From assembly GCA_004211235.1 (NCBI GenBank), contig SEEY01000341.1, positions 1 to 5,080 on the forward strand: DNA of 5,080 nt. The letters run 5' to 3'. Within the stretch, counting starts at the first letter, position 1. Each line of letters opens with the position of its first letter. Under the pieces are notes generated by a model that worked only from the letters and a program-made list of their open reading frames with translations, made no database searches and was not told the origin of the DNA. The stretch is from Rubrivivax sp. (lineage in GTDB: Bacteria; Pseudomonadota; Gammaproteobacteria; Burkholderiales; Burkholderiaceae). Below are positions 1 to 5,080 of the stretch, one piece after another. Made by a program: the position numbers and the translations under genes.

Positions 1-727
1 GGCTCAGGCTGGGCGCGGGCGTCTCGGCGGGTTCAGTCAGCGGCGCTTCTTGCAGCTGTGCCGGCGGCTGCTCTTGCAAGGGCTCCGGCAGTTGCTCGGG
101 CAGTTGCTCGGGCCGTTGCTCTTGCCGCTCAGCGGAATCATCAGCCGGCTCGTCTGCCGGCGGCTCGGCGGCTTCGAGGAGTTGGCCCTGGAGCGCCTCG
201 AAGGCCGGCGCGGCGCCGCCGACGTCGAGCGCCGGCAGTTGCTCCAGGCTGGCCAGCCCGAGGTCGTCGAGGAAAGCCTTGGTCGTCGCGTACAGCGCCG
301 GCCGGCCGGGCGTCTCGCGGTGGCCGATGGCCTCGATCCAGCCGCGGTCCTCGAGCTGCTTGACGATCTGCGTCGCGACGACGACGCCGCGGATGTCCTC
401 GATGTCGCCGCGCGTGACCGGCTGGCGGTAGGCAATGATCGCGAGCGTCTCCAGCACCGCACGCGAGTAGCGCGGTGGCTTCTCCGGATGCAGCCGGTCG
501 AGGAACTCGCGCAGCTCAGGGCGGCTCTGGAAGCGCCAGCCCGAGGCGAGCGCCACCAGCTCGACGCCCTTGCCTTCCCAGTCACGGGAAAGCTCGTCGA
601 GCAGGCTGCGCACGCTGTCGGCGCCGAGTTCGTCGGCGAACAGGCTGCGCATCTCGCGCAGCGTGAGCGGTTGCGAGGCACAGATCAGCGCGGTCTCGAG
701 GACGCGCTTGGCATCCTGGGTGTTCAT
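1..727 (-). CDS. scpB: Segregation and condensation protein ScpB (3' end beyond window)
   Basis: ScpB is the winged-helix kleisin-associated subunit that works with ScpA and SMC to compact and segregate the chromosome on the nucleoid. The frame starts at the ATG on bases 727-725 and stays open to the left edge, giving 242 residues without a stop. Residues 1-80 look like the first winged helix ([17 protein letters not shown] at the start). Residues 85-160 are the second, with the highly conserved ScpB core around [20 protein letters not shown] (97-116) and GRPALYATT (141-149). From about residue 170 the protein becomes an acidic P/E/Q-rich, probably disordered tail containing PEQL repeats. Many family members are close to 200 residues, so this one is long. 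No good Shine-Dalgarno precedes the ATG; a GAGGGC lies somewhat far upstream. A TTG eight codons upstream (751-749) is an unlikely alternative start. In many bacteria an rluB gene follows scpB, but that would lie outside the window. Identity is secure; the C-terminal end is not seen. Confidence 0.95.
   Translation of the reverse strand, partial: MNTQDAKRVLETALICASQPLTLREMRSLFADELGADSVRSLLDELSRDWEGKGVELVALASGWRFQSRPELREFLDRLHPEKPPRYSRAVLETLAIIAYRQPVTRGDIEDIRGVVVATQIVKQLEDRGWIEAIGHRETPGRPALYATTKAFLDDLGLASLEQLPALDVGGAAPAFEALQGQLLEAAEPPADEPADDSAERQEQRPEQLPEQLPEPLQEQPPAQLQEAPLTEPAETPAPSLS
77..124. repeat. 12-bp tandem repeat inside the scpB tail
   Basis: Two perfect copies of CAGTTGCTCGGG stand head to tail at 89-100 and 101-112. 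Degenerate copies flank them at 77-88 (CAAGGGCTCCGG) and 113-124 (CCGTTGCTCTTG). Read on the minus strand, the perfect units encode Pro-Glu-Gln-Leu twice, and the flanks encode PEPL and QEQR. Because the unit is a multiple of three, gain or loss of copies would lengthen or shorten the ScpB tail without a frameshift. The perfect repeat is seen directly; slippage is inference. Confidence 0.8.
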
Positions 728-902
728 GAACGCAAGTGCGCCCTCAATCAAGCCAAGTCTGGCAACCCGTCACGGCCTGGGCGCTCATGGCGATCTTCAG
801 GCGCTGCAGACGGGGTCTGTCCGGGCGGCACCGTGTGGCTCTACAGCCTTCCAGCGGGACGCGATCGGGGTGGTTGACCGGCGGGCGGATGGACTGCAAA
901 CC

Positions 903-915
903 GCGCGGGCCGCGC
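903..915 (-). terminator. GC-rich palindrome, possible rluD terminator
   Basis: GCGCGG-G-CCGCGC is a perfect 13-bp palindrome with one central base; folded as RNA it gives a 5-bp all-GC stem with a 3-base loop. On the minus strand it lies about 60 bases past the rluD stop and is followed by GGTTTGC, which has only three consecutive Ts. The missing U-tract makes intrinsic termination doubtful, and in GC-rich DNA such palindromes arise by chance. Confidence 0.2.
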
Positions 916-964
916 CCGTCTTGTCGACTTCTGGGCGCGCTGGCTGCCACGACAACCGAGGTGC

Positions 965-970
965 ATTGTA
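965..970 (-). promoter_or_regulatory. Candidate -10 box upstream of scpB
   Basis: The minus strand reads TACAAT here, five of six matches to the sigma-70 -10 consensus, seven bases after the rluD stop in an otherwise GC-rich context. At 16-18 bp spacing I find no convincing -35 box (ATGCCC at 17), and there is no TGn extension. If used, transcription would start near base 958 and give scpB a leader of about 230 nt. Confidence 0.25.
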
Positions 971-976
971 GCCACG

Positions 977-1987
977 TCAGGCAGGCAGGGCATCGGCGCC
1001 GATTTCTGCCCAGGCGGCGGCCATGTCGGCAGGCAGCGGCGCGCTCAACGCCAGGGCCTCGCCGGTGATGGGATGGGTGAAGCTCAGGCGTGCCGCATGC
1101 AGGGCCTGGCGCGCCAGCCCGAGGGCCGGCACGCCGCCGTAAAGGACGTCGGCCACCAGCGGATGGCCGCTGTGCATCAGGTGCACGCGGATCTGGTGCG
1201 TGCGGCCGCTGTGCAGCACGCAGTGCACCGCACTCACGGGGCGACGCTGCACGCCCATGTCGACCTCGCCGACGCCGAGCGGAAACACGTCGGTGCGCGC
1301 CGGCTTGCCGAGGTTGGCCGGGGCGATGGCCATCTTCACCCGCGACACCGGGTCGCGCCGCAGCGCCTGCTCGACGACATACGCCTCCTCGACGCGGCCC
1401 CAAGCCAGCGCCAGGTATTCGCGGTGCACCTCGCGGGCGGCGATCTGGCGGCTCAGCGCCGTCACGCCTTCCAGCGTCTTGCCGACGATCATCAGCCCGC
1501 TGGTGTCCTTGTCCAGCCGGTGCACGATGCCGCCGCGCGGCAGCGTGGCGGCGGCCGGGTGGCGTGCCAGCAGCCCGTTCATCAGCGTGCCGGACCAGTT
1601 GCCCGGCGCCGGGTGAACGACCAGGCCGACCGGCTTGTTGACGATGGCCAGGTGCTCGTCCTCGTAGACGACATCCAGCGCCATCGCCTCGGGACGGAAG
1701 GCGCGGCTCTCGTCGGTGGGCTGCAGTTCCACCTCGATGCGCTGCCCGGCGCGCAGCCGGTGGGCGGGCTTGGCCAGCGGCTTGCCGTCGGCCATCACGC
1801 AACCGCGCTCGATCAGCGATTGCAGGTGATTGCGCGAGAACTCGGGGGCCAGCCGCGTCAGCCAGCGGTCCAGGCGTTCGCCGTGGCCGCCCGCGTCGAC
1901 ATCGGCGGTGCGCCTCTCCGCATCACCGCCGTCATCGGCCTCCTGCTCGAAATCGTCTTGAACCCCCACCCTATACTCCGCGTCCAT
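977..1987 (-). CDS. rluD: 23S rRNA pseudouridine synthase RluD
   Basis: RluD isomerises uridines in helix 69 of 23S rRNA (1911, 1915 and 1917 in E. coli numbering), a late step in large-subunit maturation in the cytoplasm. The 336-residue product has an acidic, probably disordered N-terminus (about 1-36) and an S4-type RNA-binding domain (about 37-88, beginning GERLDRWLTRLAPEFSR). The RluA-family catalytic domain follows: YEDEHLAIVNKPVGLVVHP (108-126), the catalytic motif HRLDKDTSGLM (156-166) with Asp159 as nucleophile, and GRTHQIRVHL (261-270) followed by HPLVADVLYGG (275-285). Length is close to the roughly 326 residues of E. coli RluD. The ATG at 1987-1985 has no clear ribosome binding site. 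A GTG six codons in (1969-1967) has GGAG six bases upstream and is a real alternative that costs only six residues. The gene is divergent from bamD, as in E. coli. Confidence 0.96.
   Translation of the reverse strand: MDAEYRVGVQDDFEQEADDGGDAERRTADVDAGGHGERLDRWLTRLAPEFSRNHLQSLIERGCVMADGKPLAKPAHRLRAGQRIEVELQPTDESRAFRPEAMALDVVYEDEHLAIVNKPVGLVVHPAPGNWSGTLMNGLLARHPAAATLPRGGIVHRLDKDTSGLMIVGKTLEGVTALSRQIAAREVHREYLALAWGRVEEAYVVEQALRRDPVSRVKMAIAPANLGKPARTDVFPLGVGEVDMGVQRRPVSAVHCVLHSGRTHQIRVHLMHSGHPLVADVLYGGVPALGLARQALHAARLSFTHPITGEALALSAPLPADMAAAWAEIGADALPA
1972..1977 (+). promoter_or_regulatory. Candidate -10 box of the bamD promoter
   Basis: TATACT matches five of six positions of the sigma-70 -10 consensus and stands out as AT-rich in GC-rich DNA. 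It lies 52 bp before the bamD ATG, placing a transcription start near 1984 with a leader of about 45 nt. No good -35 is found at normal spacing (GAAATC at 17 bp); TTGAAC at 1958-1963 is too close, with only 8 bp between. The box lies within the first codons of the divergent rluD gene. Confidence 0.4.
1976..1979 (-). promoter_or_regulatory. Possible Shine-Dalgarno for a GTG start of rluD
   Basis: On the minus strand GGAG precedes a GTG codon (1969-1967), in frame with rluD, by six bases, a normal ribosome-binding distance. The upstream ATG (1987-1985) has no purine-rich element in front of it. This favours, but does not prove, initiation at Val7 of the longer frame. It overlaps the opposite-strand TATACT. 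Confidence 0.3.
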
Positions 1988-2029
1988 TGTTCAGTGTGAC
2001 CGGCCGGCAGCTAAGCCCCGACTTCAGAC

Positions 2030-2860
2030 ATGTTTGTTGAGAAATTGAAGGCCGCGCGCGTCGTCGCCGGCACTGTCCTGATGGCGTTCGCGCTTGGCTT
2101 GAGCGGCTGCGGCTCCACGGCCAAGGAGGACCCCAACTCCCAGGCGGCGCTGGACAAATTGTATTCAGACGCCAAGGACGACCTGAACTCGGGCAGCTAC
2201 GACCGCGCCATCAAGACGCTGGAGAAGATCGAAGGCCGCGCCGCCGGCACGACGATGGGCCAGCAGGCCACGCTCGATCTGGCCTGGGCCTACTACAAGA
2301 CCGCCGAGCGCGCCCAGGCCGTGACGACGCTGGACCGCTTCATCAAGCTCAACCCGTCCAGCCCGGCGATGGACTACGCGCTGTACATGAAGGGCCTGGT
2401 CAACTTCAACGAAGACCTGGGACTGTTCGGCCGCCTGGCGCAGCAGGACGTCTCCGAGCGTGACCAGCAGGCGTCGCGCGAGGCGCTGCTGGCCTTCCGC
2501 CAGCTCGTCGAGCAGTTTCCGGAGTCCCGCTACGCCGCCGAGGCGACGACGCGCATCAACTTCATCACCAACACGCTGGCGGCCTATGAAGTGCACGTCG
2601 CGCGCTACTACTTCAACCGCAAGGCTTACGTGGCCGCGGCCAACCGCGCGCAGTCGGCTGTTGCCGAGTTCCAGTACGCGCCGGGCATCGAGGAAGCGCT
2701 CTACATCATGGGCGAGAGCTACGACAAGCTGGGCCTGAACCAGCTGCGCGACGACGCGCGCCGCGTGCTCGACAAGAACTTCCCCGACAGCGTCTACGCC
2801 AGCAACGGTGCCGCCAACAAGGCGCCGTGGTGGAAGGTCTGGAAACACCTGCCCTGGTAA
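2030..2860 (+). CDS. bamD: Outer membrane assembly lipoprotein BamD (ComL family)
   Basis: BamD is the essential lipoprotein partner of BamA in the BAM complex, which folds beta-barrel proteins into the outer membrane from its periplasmic face. The 276-residue precursor starts with a lipoprotein signal: basic n-region (Lys5, Lys7, Arg10), hydrophobic core 11-24 and lipobox LSGC with Cys27 as the predicted lipidation site. Residue +2 is Gly, so there is no Asp inner-membrane retention signal. The mature part is TPR-like: helical repeats at about 41-69, 78-108, 112-165, 170-213 and 220-252. It includes LYSDAKDDLNSGSYDRAI (44-61), LVEQFPESRYAAEA (159-172) and the family-typical VARYYFNRKAYVAAANRA (190-207). 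It ends in a Trp-rich basic tail (PWWKVWKHLPW, 266-276), and is somewhat longer than the about 245 residues of E. coli BamD. This ATG is preferred over Met18 because the shorter form would lose the basic n-region. No clear Shine-Dalgarno is present. It is the only plus-strand gene seen. Confidence 0.96.
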   Translation: MFVEKLKAARVVAGTVLMAFALGLSGCGSTAKEDPNSQAALDKLYSDAKDDLNSGSYDRAIKTLEKIEGRAAGTTMGQQATLDLAWAYYKTAERAQAVTTLDRFIKLNPSSPAMDYALYMKGLVNFNEDLGLFGRLAQQDVSERDQQASREALLAFRQLVEQFPESRYAAEATTRINFITNTLAAYEVHVARYYFNRKAYVAAANRAQSAVAEFQYAPGIEEALYIMGESYDKLGLNQLRDDARRVLDKNFPDSVYASNGAANKAPWWKVWKHLPW

Positions 2861-2866
2861 CAGGGC
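2851..2866. terminator. Hairpin with GTAA loop over the bamD stop
   Basis: GCCCTG-GTAA-CAGGGC is a perfect 6-bp stem closed by a four-base loop that contains the bamD TAA stop. In bamD RNA the loop GUAA fits the stable GNRA tetraloop class, and a T-G wobble at 2850/2867 can extend the stem. It lies between convergent bamD and the helicase gene, so it could slow or protect transcripts from both sides. No T-run follows on the plus strand and only GGTGTTT on the minus strand, so classic intrinsic termination is not well supported. Confidence 0.35.
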
Positions 2867-2875
2867 GCTCAGGCC

Positions 2876-2894
2876 TGTCAGTGCGCGGCTGACA
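2876..2894. repeat. Inverted repeat over the helicase stop codon
   Basis: TGTCAG (2876-2881) and CTGACA (2889-2894) form a perfect 6-bp inverted repeat around a 7-base loop, TGCGCGG. It covers the helicase TGA stop (2880-2878) and lies 9 bp from the bamD-stop hairpin. It may act with that hairpin at the ends of the two converging transcripts, but there is no U-tract and the stem is short. Confidence 0.25.
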
Positions 2895-4926
2895 ACTCGC
2901 TCAGCCAGGCCAGCGCCTCGGCCTCGTTGGCCACCGCCGTCATCGGCGGCAGCGCGGCGCGCAGCCGGCGGCCGTAGTTCATGCCGGCCATGCGCGGGTC
3001 GCACACCACCAGCAGGCCACGGTCGGTCTCGGTGCGGATCAGGCGCCCGGCGCCCTGCTTCAACGCGATGGCCGCTTCGGCGACAAAGTATTCCGAGAAG
3101 GCATTGCGGCCTTCGGCCTCCAGCCGCTGCACGCGTGCCTCCACGAGCGGGTCGTTGGGCGGCGGGAAGGGCAGCTTGTCGATGACGACGCACTGCAACG
3201 CATCGCCCGGCACATCGATGCCCTCCCAGAAGCTGGCCGAGCCGACCAGCACCGAGGCCGGGTTGTCGATGAAGCGCTGCAGCAGCACGCGCTTCGGTGC
3301 GGCGCCCTGCTGCAGCACGGCGATGCTGTCGCCCGCCTCCTCGAAACGCTCCCGGAGCGCGTCGGCCACCGTCTGCAGATTGCGCAGGGTCGTCGTCAGC
3401 ACGAAGGTACGGCCGCCGAGGGCGCGCGCCAGCCGGGACGCCAGCAGGGCGACGCTGGGCGCATGCGTCGGCTCGCTCGGCTTGGGAAAACCGCGCGGTA
3501 CGTAAAGGCGCGCGTTTGCCGGGTAGTCGAACGGGCTGCCGACGCGCAGCACCTCGGCGCCGGCCAGGCCGGCGGGCTCGGTGAACCAGGTCAGGCCCTC
3601 ATCGTCGCCCAGGGTAGCCGACGTGAACACCCAGGCCTTGGGCGGGCCCTCGAGCTGCTGTTGCATCGCCTCGCGGATGTCCAGCGGCGACTCGACGAGG
3701 CGAGCCGCATGCGGGCTGATGTCGATCCAGCGCACATCGCCCGGGTCGGGGTCGGCGGCGAACTGCCTGGCCAAGTCACGCAGCTGCTGGGCGCGCTCGC
3801 ACAGCCGCGCGAAGTCGGGCGCCGCTTCGCGCACGGCCGTCAGCGCTTCCAGCGCCTGCTCGCAGGCCGTGCCGACACCAGCCAGCGCCAGGCCGAAGGC
3901 CGGCTGGCCGGCGCGCTCCTTCCAGCCGAGCTTGAGTGTGCCGCGCAACTCCCGCCCGGCCGTGGCGAGCGGGCCGGCGGCGGCCAGGCGCAGCTCCCGC
4001 GCGGCTTTCTCGACCGCCGCATGCAGGCCCTGCCAGTCGTTCACGCCGCGGGCATGGGCCAGGCCCTGGGCCAGCATGTCGCGCGCGAAGTCGATCAGCG
4101 CCGCCGTGCCGAGCAGCGTGCCGAGGAACTGCACGCCGGCTTCGGCAAGCTGGTGGGCCTCGTCGAAGACGGCGATCTCCACGCTGGGCAGCAGCTCGGC
4201 CACGCCGGTGTCCCGCAGCGTCATGTCGGCGAAGAAGAGATGGTGGTTGACGACGACGACGTCCGCCTCCATCGCCTCGCGCCTCGCCTTGACGACGTAG
4301 CAGGCCTTCCAGTCCGGGCAGTCCTGGCCGAGACAGTTCTCACGGCTGGAGCTGACGATAGGAATGATGGGCGAGCGTTCGTCCAGGCCGTCGATCTCGG
4401 CGAAGTCACCCGTCGCCGTGCCGAGCGCCCAGCGCTCGATGCGGGCCAGCGACAGCGCGGTGCGCCGGTCCGGGAACTCGCCGGACACCCGCGCTTCCTT
4501 CATGCGATGCAGGCAGAGATAGCTGCTGCGCCCCTTCAGCAAGGCCAGGCGCACGGGCGTGTTCAGGGCCTGGGTCAGGCGCGGCAGGTCGCGCAGGAAG
4601 AGCTGGTCCTGCAGGCTCTTGGTGGCGGTGCTGATCAACGCGCGGCTGCCCGCGAGCAACGCGGGCACAAGATAGGCGAAGGTCTTGCCGACGCCGGTGC
4701 CGGCTTCAACGACGAGTGGCTGGCGGCGGCTGAGCGCGCGTGCGACGGCACGGCTCATCTGCAGCTGCGGCTCGCGGGGCTTGTAGCCCGGGTCGAGGCG
4801 CGCCAACGGACCGTCGAGGTCGAACGCGGCCTCCACGGCCTGGGCGAGCTCGTCAGCGGCGGGAGGATCGGCGGGCGTGGCCTGGTCGAGCGCGTCCAGC
4901 CAGTCGTCCAGATCAGGCGAGGTCAT
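2878..4926 (-). CDS. yoaA: DinG/YoaA-family iron-sulfur ATP-dependent DNA helicase
   Basis: This is a superfamily 2 XPD-like helicase, expected to unwind DNA 5' to 3' using ATP during repair or fork restart. In E. coli, YoaA acts with the polymerase III chi subunit HolC. The 682 residues show a Q-motif-like KPREPQLQM (49-57), Walker A AGTGVGKT (75-82), STATKSLQDQL (99-109) and DEAH box (255-258). Motif III is TSATL (435-439), followed by SFWEGIDVPG (565-574) and the arginine-finger motif QGAGRLIR (624-631). Four cysteines at 138, 198, 203 and 209 (YLCLHR; ENCLGQDCPDWKAC) fit the family's 4Fe-4S site. The short spacing between the first two cysteines and the sequence VVKARREAMEADVVVVNHH (211-229) favour YoaA over DinG, though annotation as dinG would be understandable. 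The ATG overlaps the preceding small gene by 14 bp, with only a weak GGAA upstream. An in-frame GTG at codon 31 is a possible alternative start. Confidence 0.93.
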   Translation of the reverse strand: MTSPDLDDWLDALDQATPADPPAADELAQAVEAAFDLDGPLARLDPGYKPREPQLQMSRAVARALSRRQPLVVEAGTGVGKTFAYLVPALLAGSRALISTATKSLQDQLFLRDLPRLTQALNTPVRLALLKGRSSYLCLHRMKEARVSGEFPDRRTALSLARIERWALGTATGDFAEIDGLDERSPIIPIVSSSRENCLGQDCPDWKACYVVKARREAMEADVVVVNHHLFFADMTLRDTGVAELLPSVEIAVFDEAHQLAEAGVQFLGTLLGTAALIDFARDMLAQGLAHARGVNDWQGLHAAVEKAARELRLAAAGPLATAGRELRGTLKLGWKERAGQPAFGLALAGVGTACEQALEALTAVREAAPDFARLCERAQQLRDLARQFAADPDPGDVRWIDISPHAARLVESPLDIREAMQQQLEGPPKAWVFTSATLGDDEGLTWFTEPAGLAGAEVLRVGSPFDYPANARLYVPRGFPKPSEPTHAPSVALLASRLARALGGRTFVLTTTLRNLQTVADALRERFEEAGDSIAVLQQGAAPKRVLLQRFIDNPASVLVGSASFWEGIDVPGDALQCVVIDKLPFPPPNDPLVEARVQRLEAEGRNAFSEYFVAEAAIALKQGAGRLIRTETDRGLLVVCDPRMAGMNYGRRLRAALPPMTAVANEAEALAWLSELSAAH

Positions 4927-5080
4927 CAGGTTCCGAGATCGCTTCCAGCCGGGACACCATATCGCGCAGCGCGAGCCGCCGCTTCTTCAGCCGCTGCAGC
5001 GCCAGTTCATCTACCGGTGGCTGCGCGGCGAACCGGTCGATCATCGCGTCGAGGTCGGCGTGCTCCATCCGCAATTCGAT
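4913..5080 (-). CDS. YdcH-like DUF465 small protein (5' end beyond window)
   Basis: The minus strand is open from the right edge to a TGA at 4915-4913, giving 55 visible residues. They include IELRMEHADLDAMIDRF near the start, then PPVDELALQRLKKRRLALRD and MVSRLEAISEPDDLA at the end. The pattern of an EHxxLDxxID segment, then a linker with PPVDEL, then a basic LKKRRLALRD helix fits the DUF465/YdcH family. These are about 70-residue helical-hairpin proteins of unknown function, so roughly 15 N-terminal residues are probably missing. An internal ATG (5068-5066) exists, but the homology-like sequence begins before it, so the true start is likely upstream. The stop overlaps the helicase ATG by 14 bp in another frame, which suggests one operon. 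The family call is from memory of its pattern. Confidence 0.8.
   Translation of the reverse strand: MELRMEHADLDAMIDRFAAQPPVDELALQRLKKRRLALRDMVSRLEAISEPDDLA

Larger units (their letters stand above)
728..976. other. Intergenic region between rluD and scpB, no gene recognised
   Basis: These 249 bases separate the rluD stop from the scpB start, both on the minus strand. Reading frames crossing this stretch on either strand are continuations of out-of-frame shadows of rluD or scpB, and their translations resemble no family I recognise. It holds a TACAAT hexamer just after rluD (965-970), a GC-rich 13-bp palindrome (903-915) and a small 5-bp inverted repeat, CAGAC-GGG-GTCTG, at 807-819. A 14-codon minus-strand frame (788-744) also ends just before scpB. 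The stretch probably carries the end of the rluD transcript and the promoter or leader of scpB. A small RNA or a decayed gene cannot be excluded by eye. Confidence 0.6.

Noticed and set aside
744..788. 14-codon minus-strand frame ([14 protein letters not shown]) just before scpB, as a possible leader peptide
   Set aside because: It has no run of a regulated amino acid, no paired attenuator hairpins before scpB, and no good ribosome binding site.
50..877. Long plus-strand open frame of 275 codons opposite scpB
   Set aside because: It is antisense to clear scpB coding sequence, has low-complexity Arg/Leu/Ala composition typical of GC-rich shadow frames, and runs into the intergenic region without any family motif.
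880..930. tRNA-like segment around GGACTGCAAACC, resembling a tRNA-Cys anticodon loop
   Set aside because: The five bases on either side of the loop do not pair, and no acceptor stem or T-loop motif is found at the required distances.
744..1802. Minus-strand frame of 352 codons overlapping rluD and the gap
   Set aside because: It is a different frame of the rluD coding strand with an Arg/Pro/Ala-rich translation; its part inside the gap resembles no known protein.
1958..1963. TTGAAC as the -35 box for bamD
   Set aside because: Only 8 bp separate it from TATACT, far below the 16-18 bp needed by sigma-70.
1073..1999. Plus-strand open frame of 308 codons opposite rluD
   Set aside because: It covers nearly the whole of rluD in reverse; the translation shows no recognisable domain, while the minus strand carries all RluA-family motifs. 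It is a GC-bias artefact.
2165..3193. Minus-strand frame of 342 codons spanning antisense bamD and the helicase end
   Set aside because: Its first part is an out-of-frame copy of the helicase strand and the rest is antisense to bamD; no motif supports it.
3581..4300. Plus-strand frame of 239 codons opposite the helicase
   Set aside because: Ser/Ala/Arg-rich shadow of the helicase gene; the opposite strand contains the DEAH box and the Fe-S cysteines in this same interval.

Overview
This window reads as a stretch of core chromosome from a GC-rich betaproteobacterium, most likely of the order Burkholderiales. That placement is an inference from the gene families, the strongly GC-biased third codon positions and the style of the proteins; no rRNA or other phylogenetic marker is present. 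Five protein-coding genes are supported: scpB, rluD and a YoaA/DinG-type helicase on the minus strand, a small YdcH-like (DUF465) gene also on the minus strand, and bamD alone on the plus strand. I see no mobile element, CRISPR array, tRNA, rRNA or phage gene.

Layout from left to right. Bases 1-727 hold scpB (chromosome segregation/condensation), read leftwards and cut by the left edge inside a proline/glutamate/glutamine-rich tail that contains a small tandem repeat. Bases 728-976 are about 250 bp with no convincing gene; they hold only weak promoter-like and hairpin-like signals. Bases 977-1987 encode RluD, the 23S rRNA helix-69 pseudouridine synthase. A 42-bp divergent gap separates it from bamD (2030-2860), an outer-membrane lipoprotein of the BAM complex. 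bamD converges on the helicase gene (2878-4926) with only 17 bp between stop codons, and two short inverted repeats sit at that junction. The helicase start overlaps the stop of an upstream YdcH-like gene (4913 to beyond 5080) by 14 bp, which suggests the two are co-transcribed and perhaps translationally coupled.

The genes do not form one pathway. They cover chromosome organisation (ScpB), ribosome maturation (RluD), outer-membrane protein assembly (BamD) and DNA repair/replication-fork maintenance (YoaA). The divergent rluD/bamD pair is also found in E. coli, where pgeF follows rluD; no pgeF-like reading frame follows rluD here.

I found no strong evidence of a new biological system. The points most worth a second look are the repeat-bearing ScpB tail, the gene-less rluD-scpB gap, the crowded start region where a probable bamD -10 box lies inside the first rluD codons, and doubtful start sites for RluD and the helicase.
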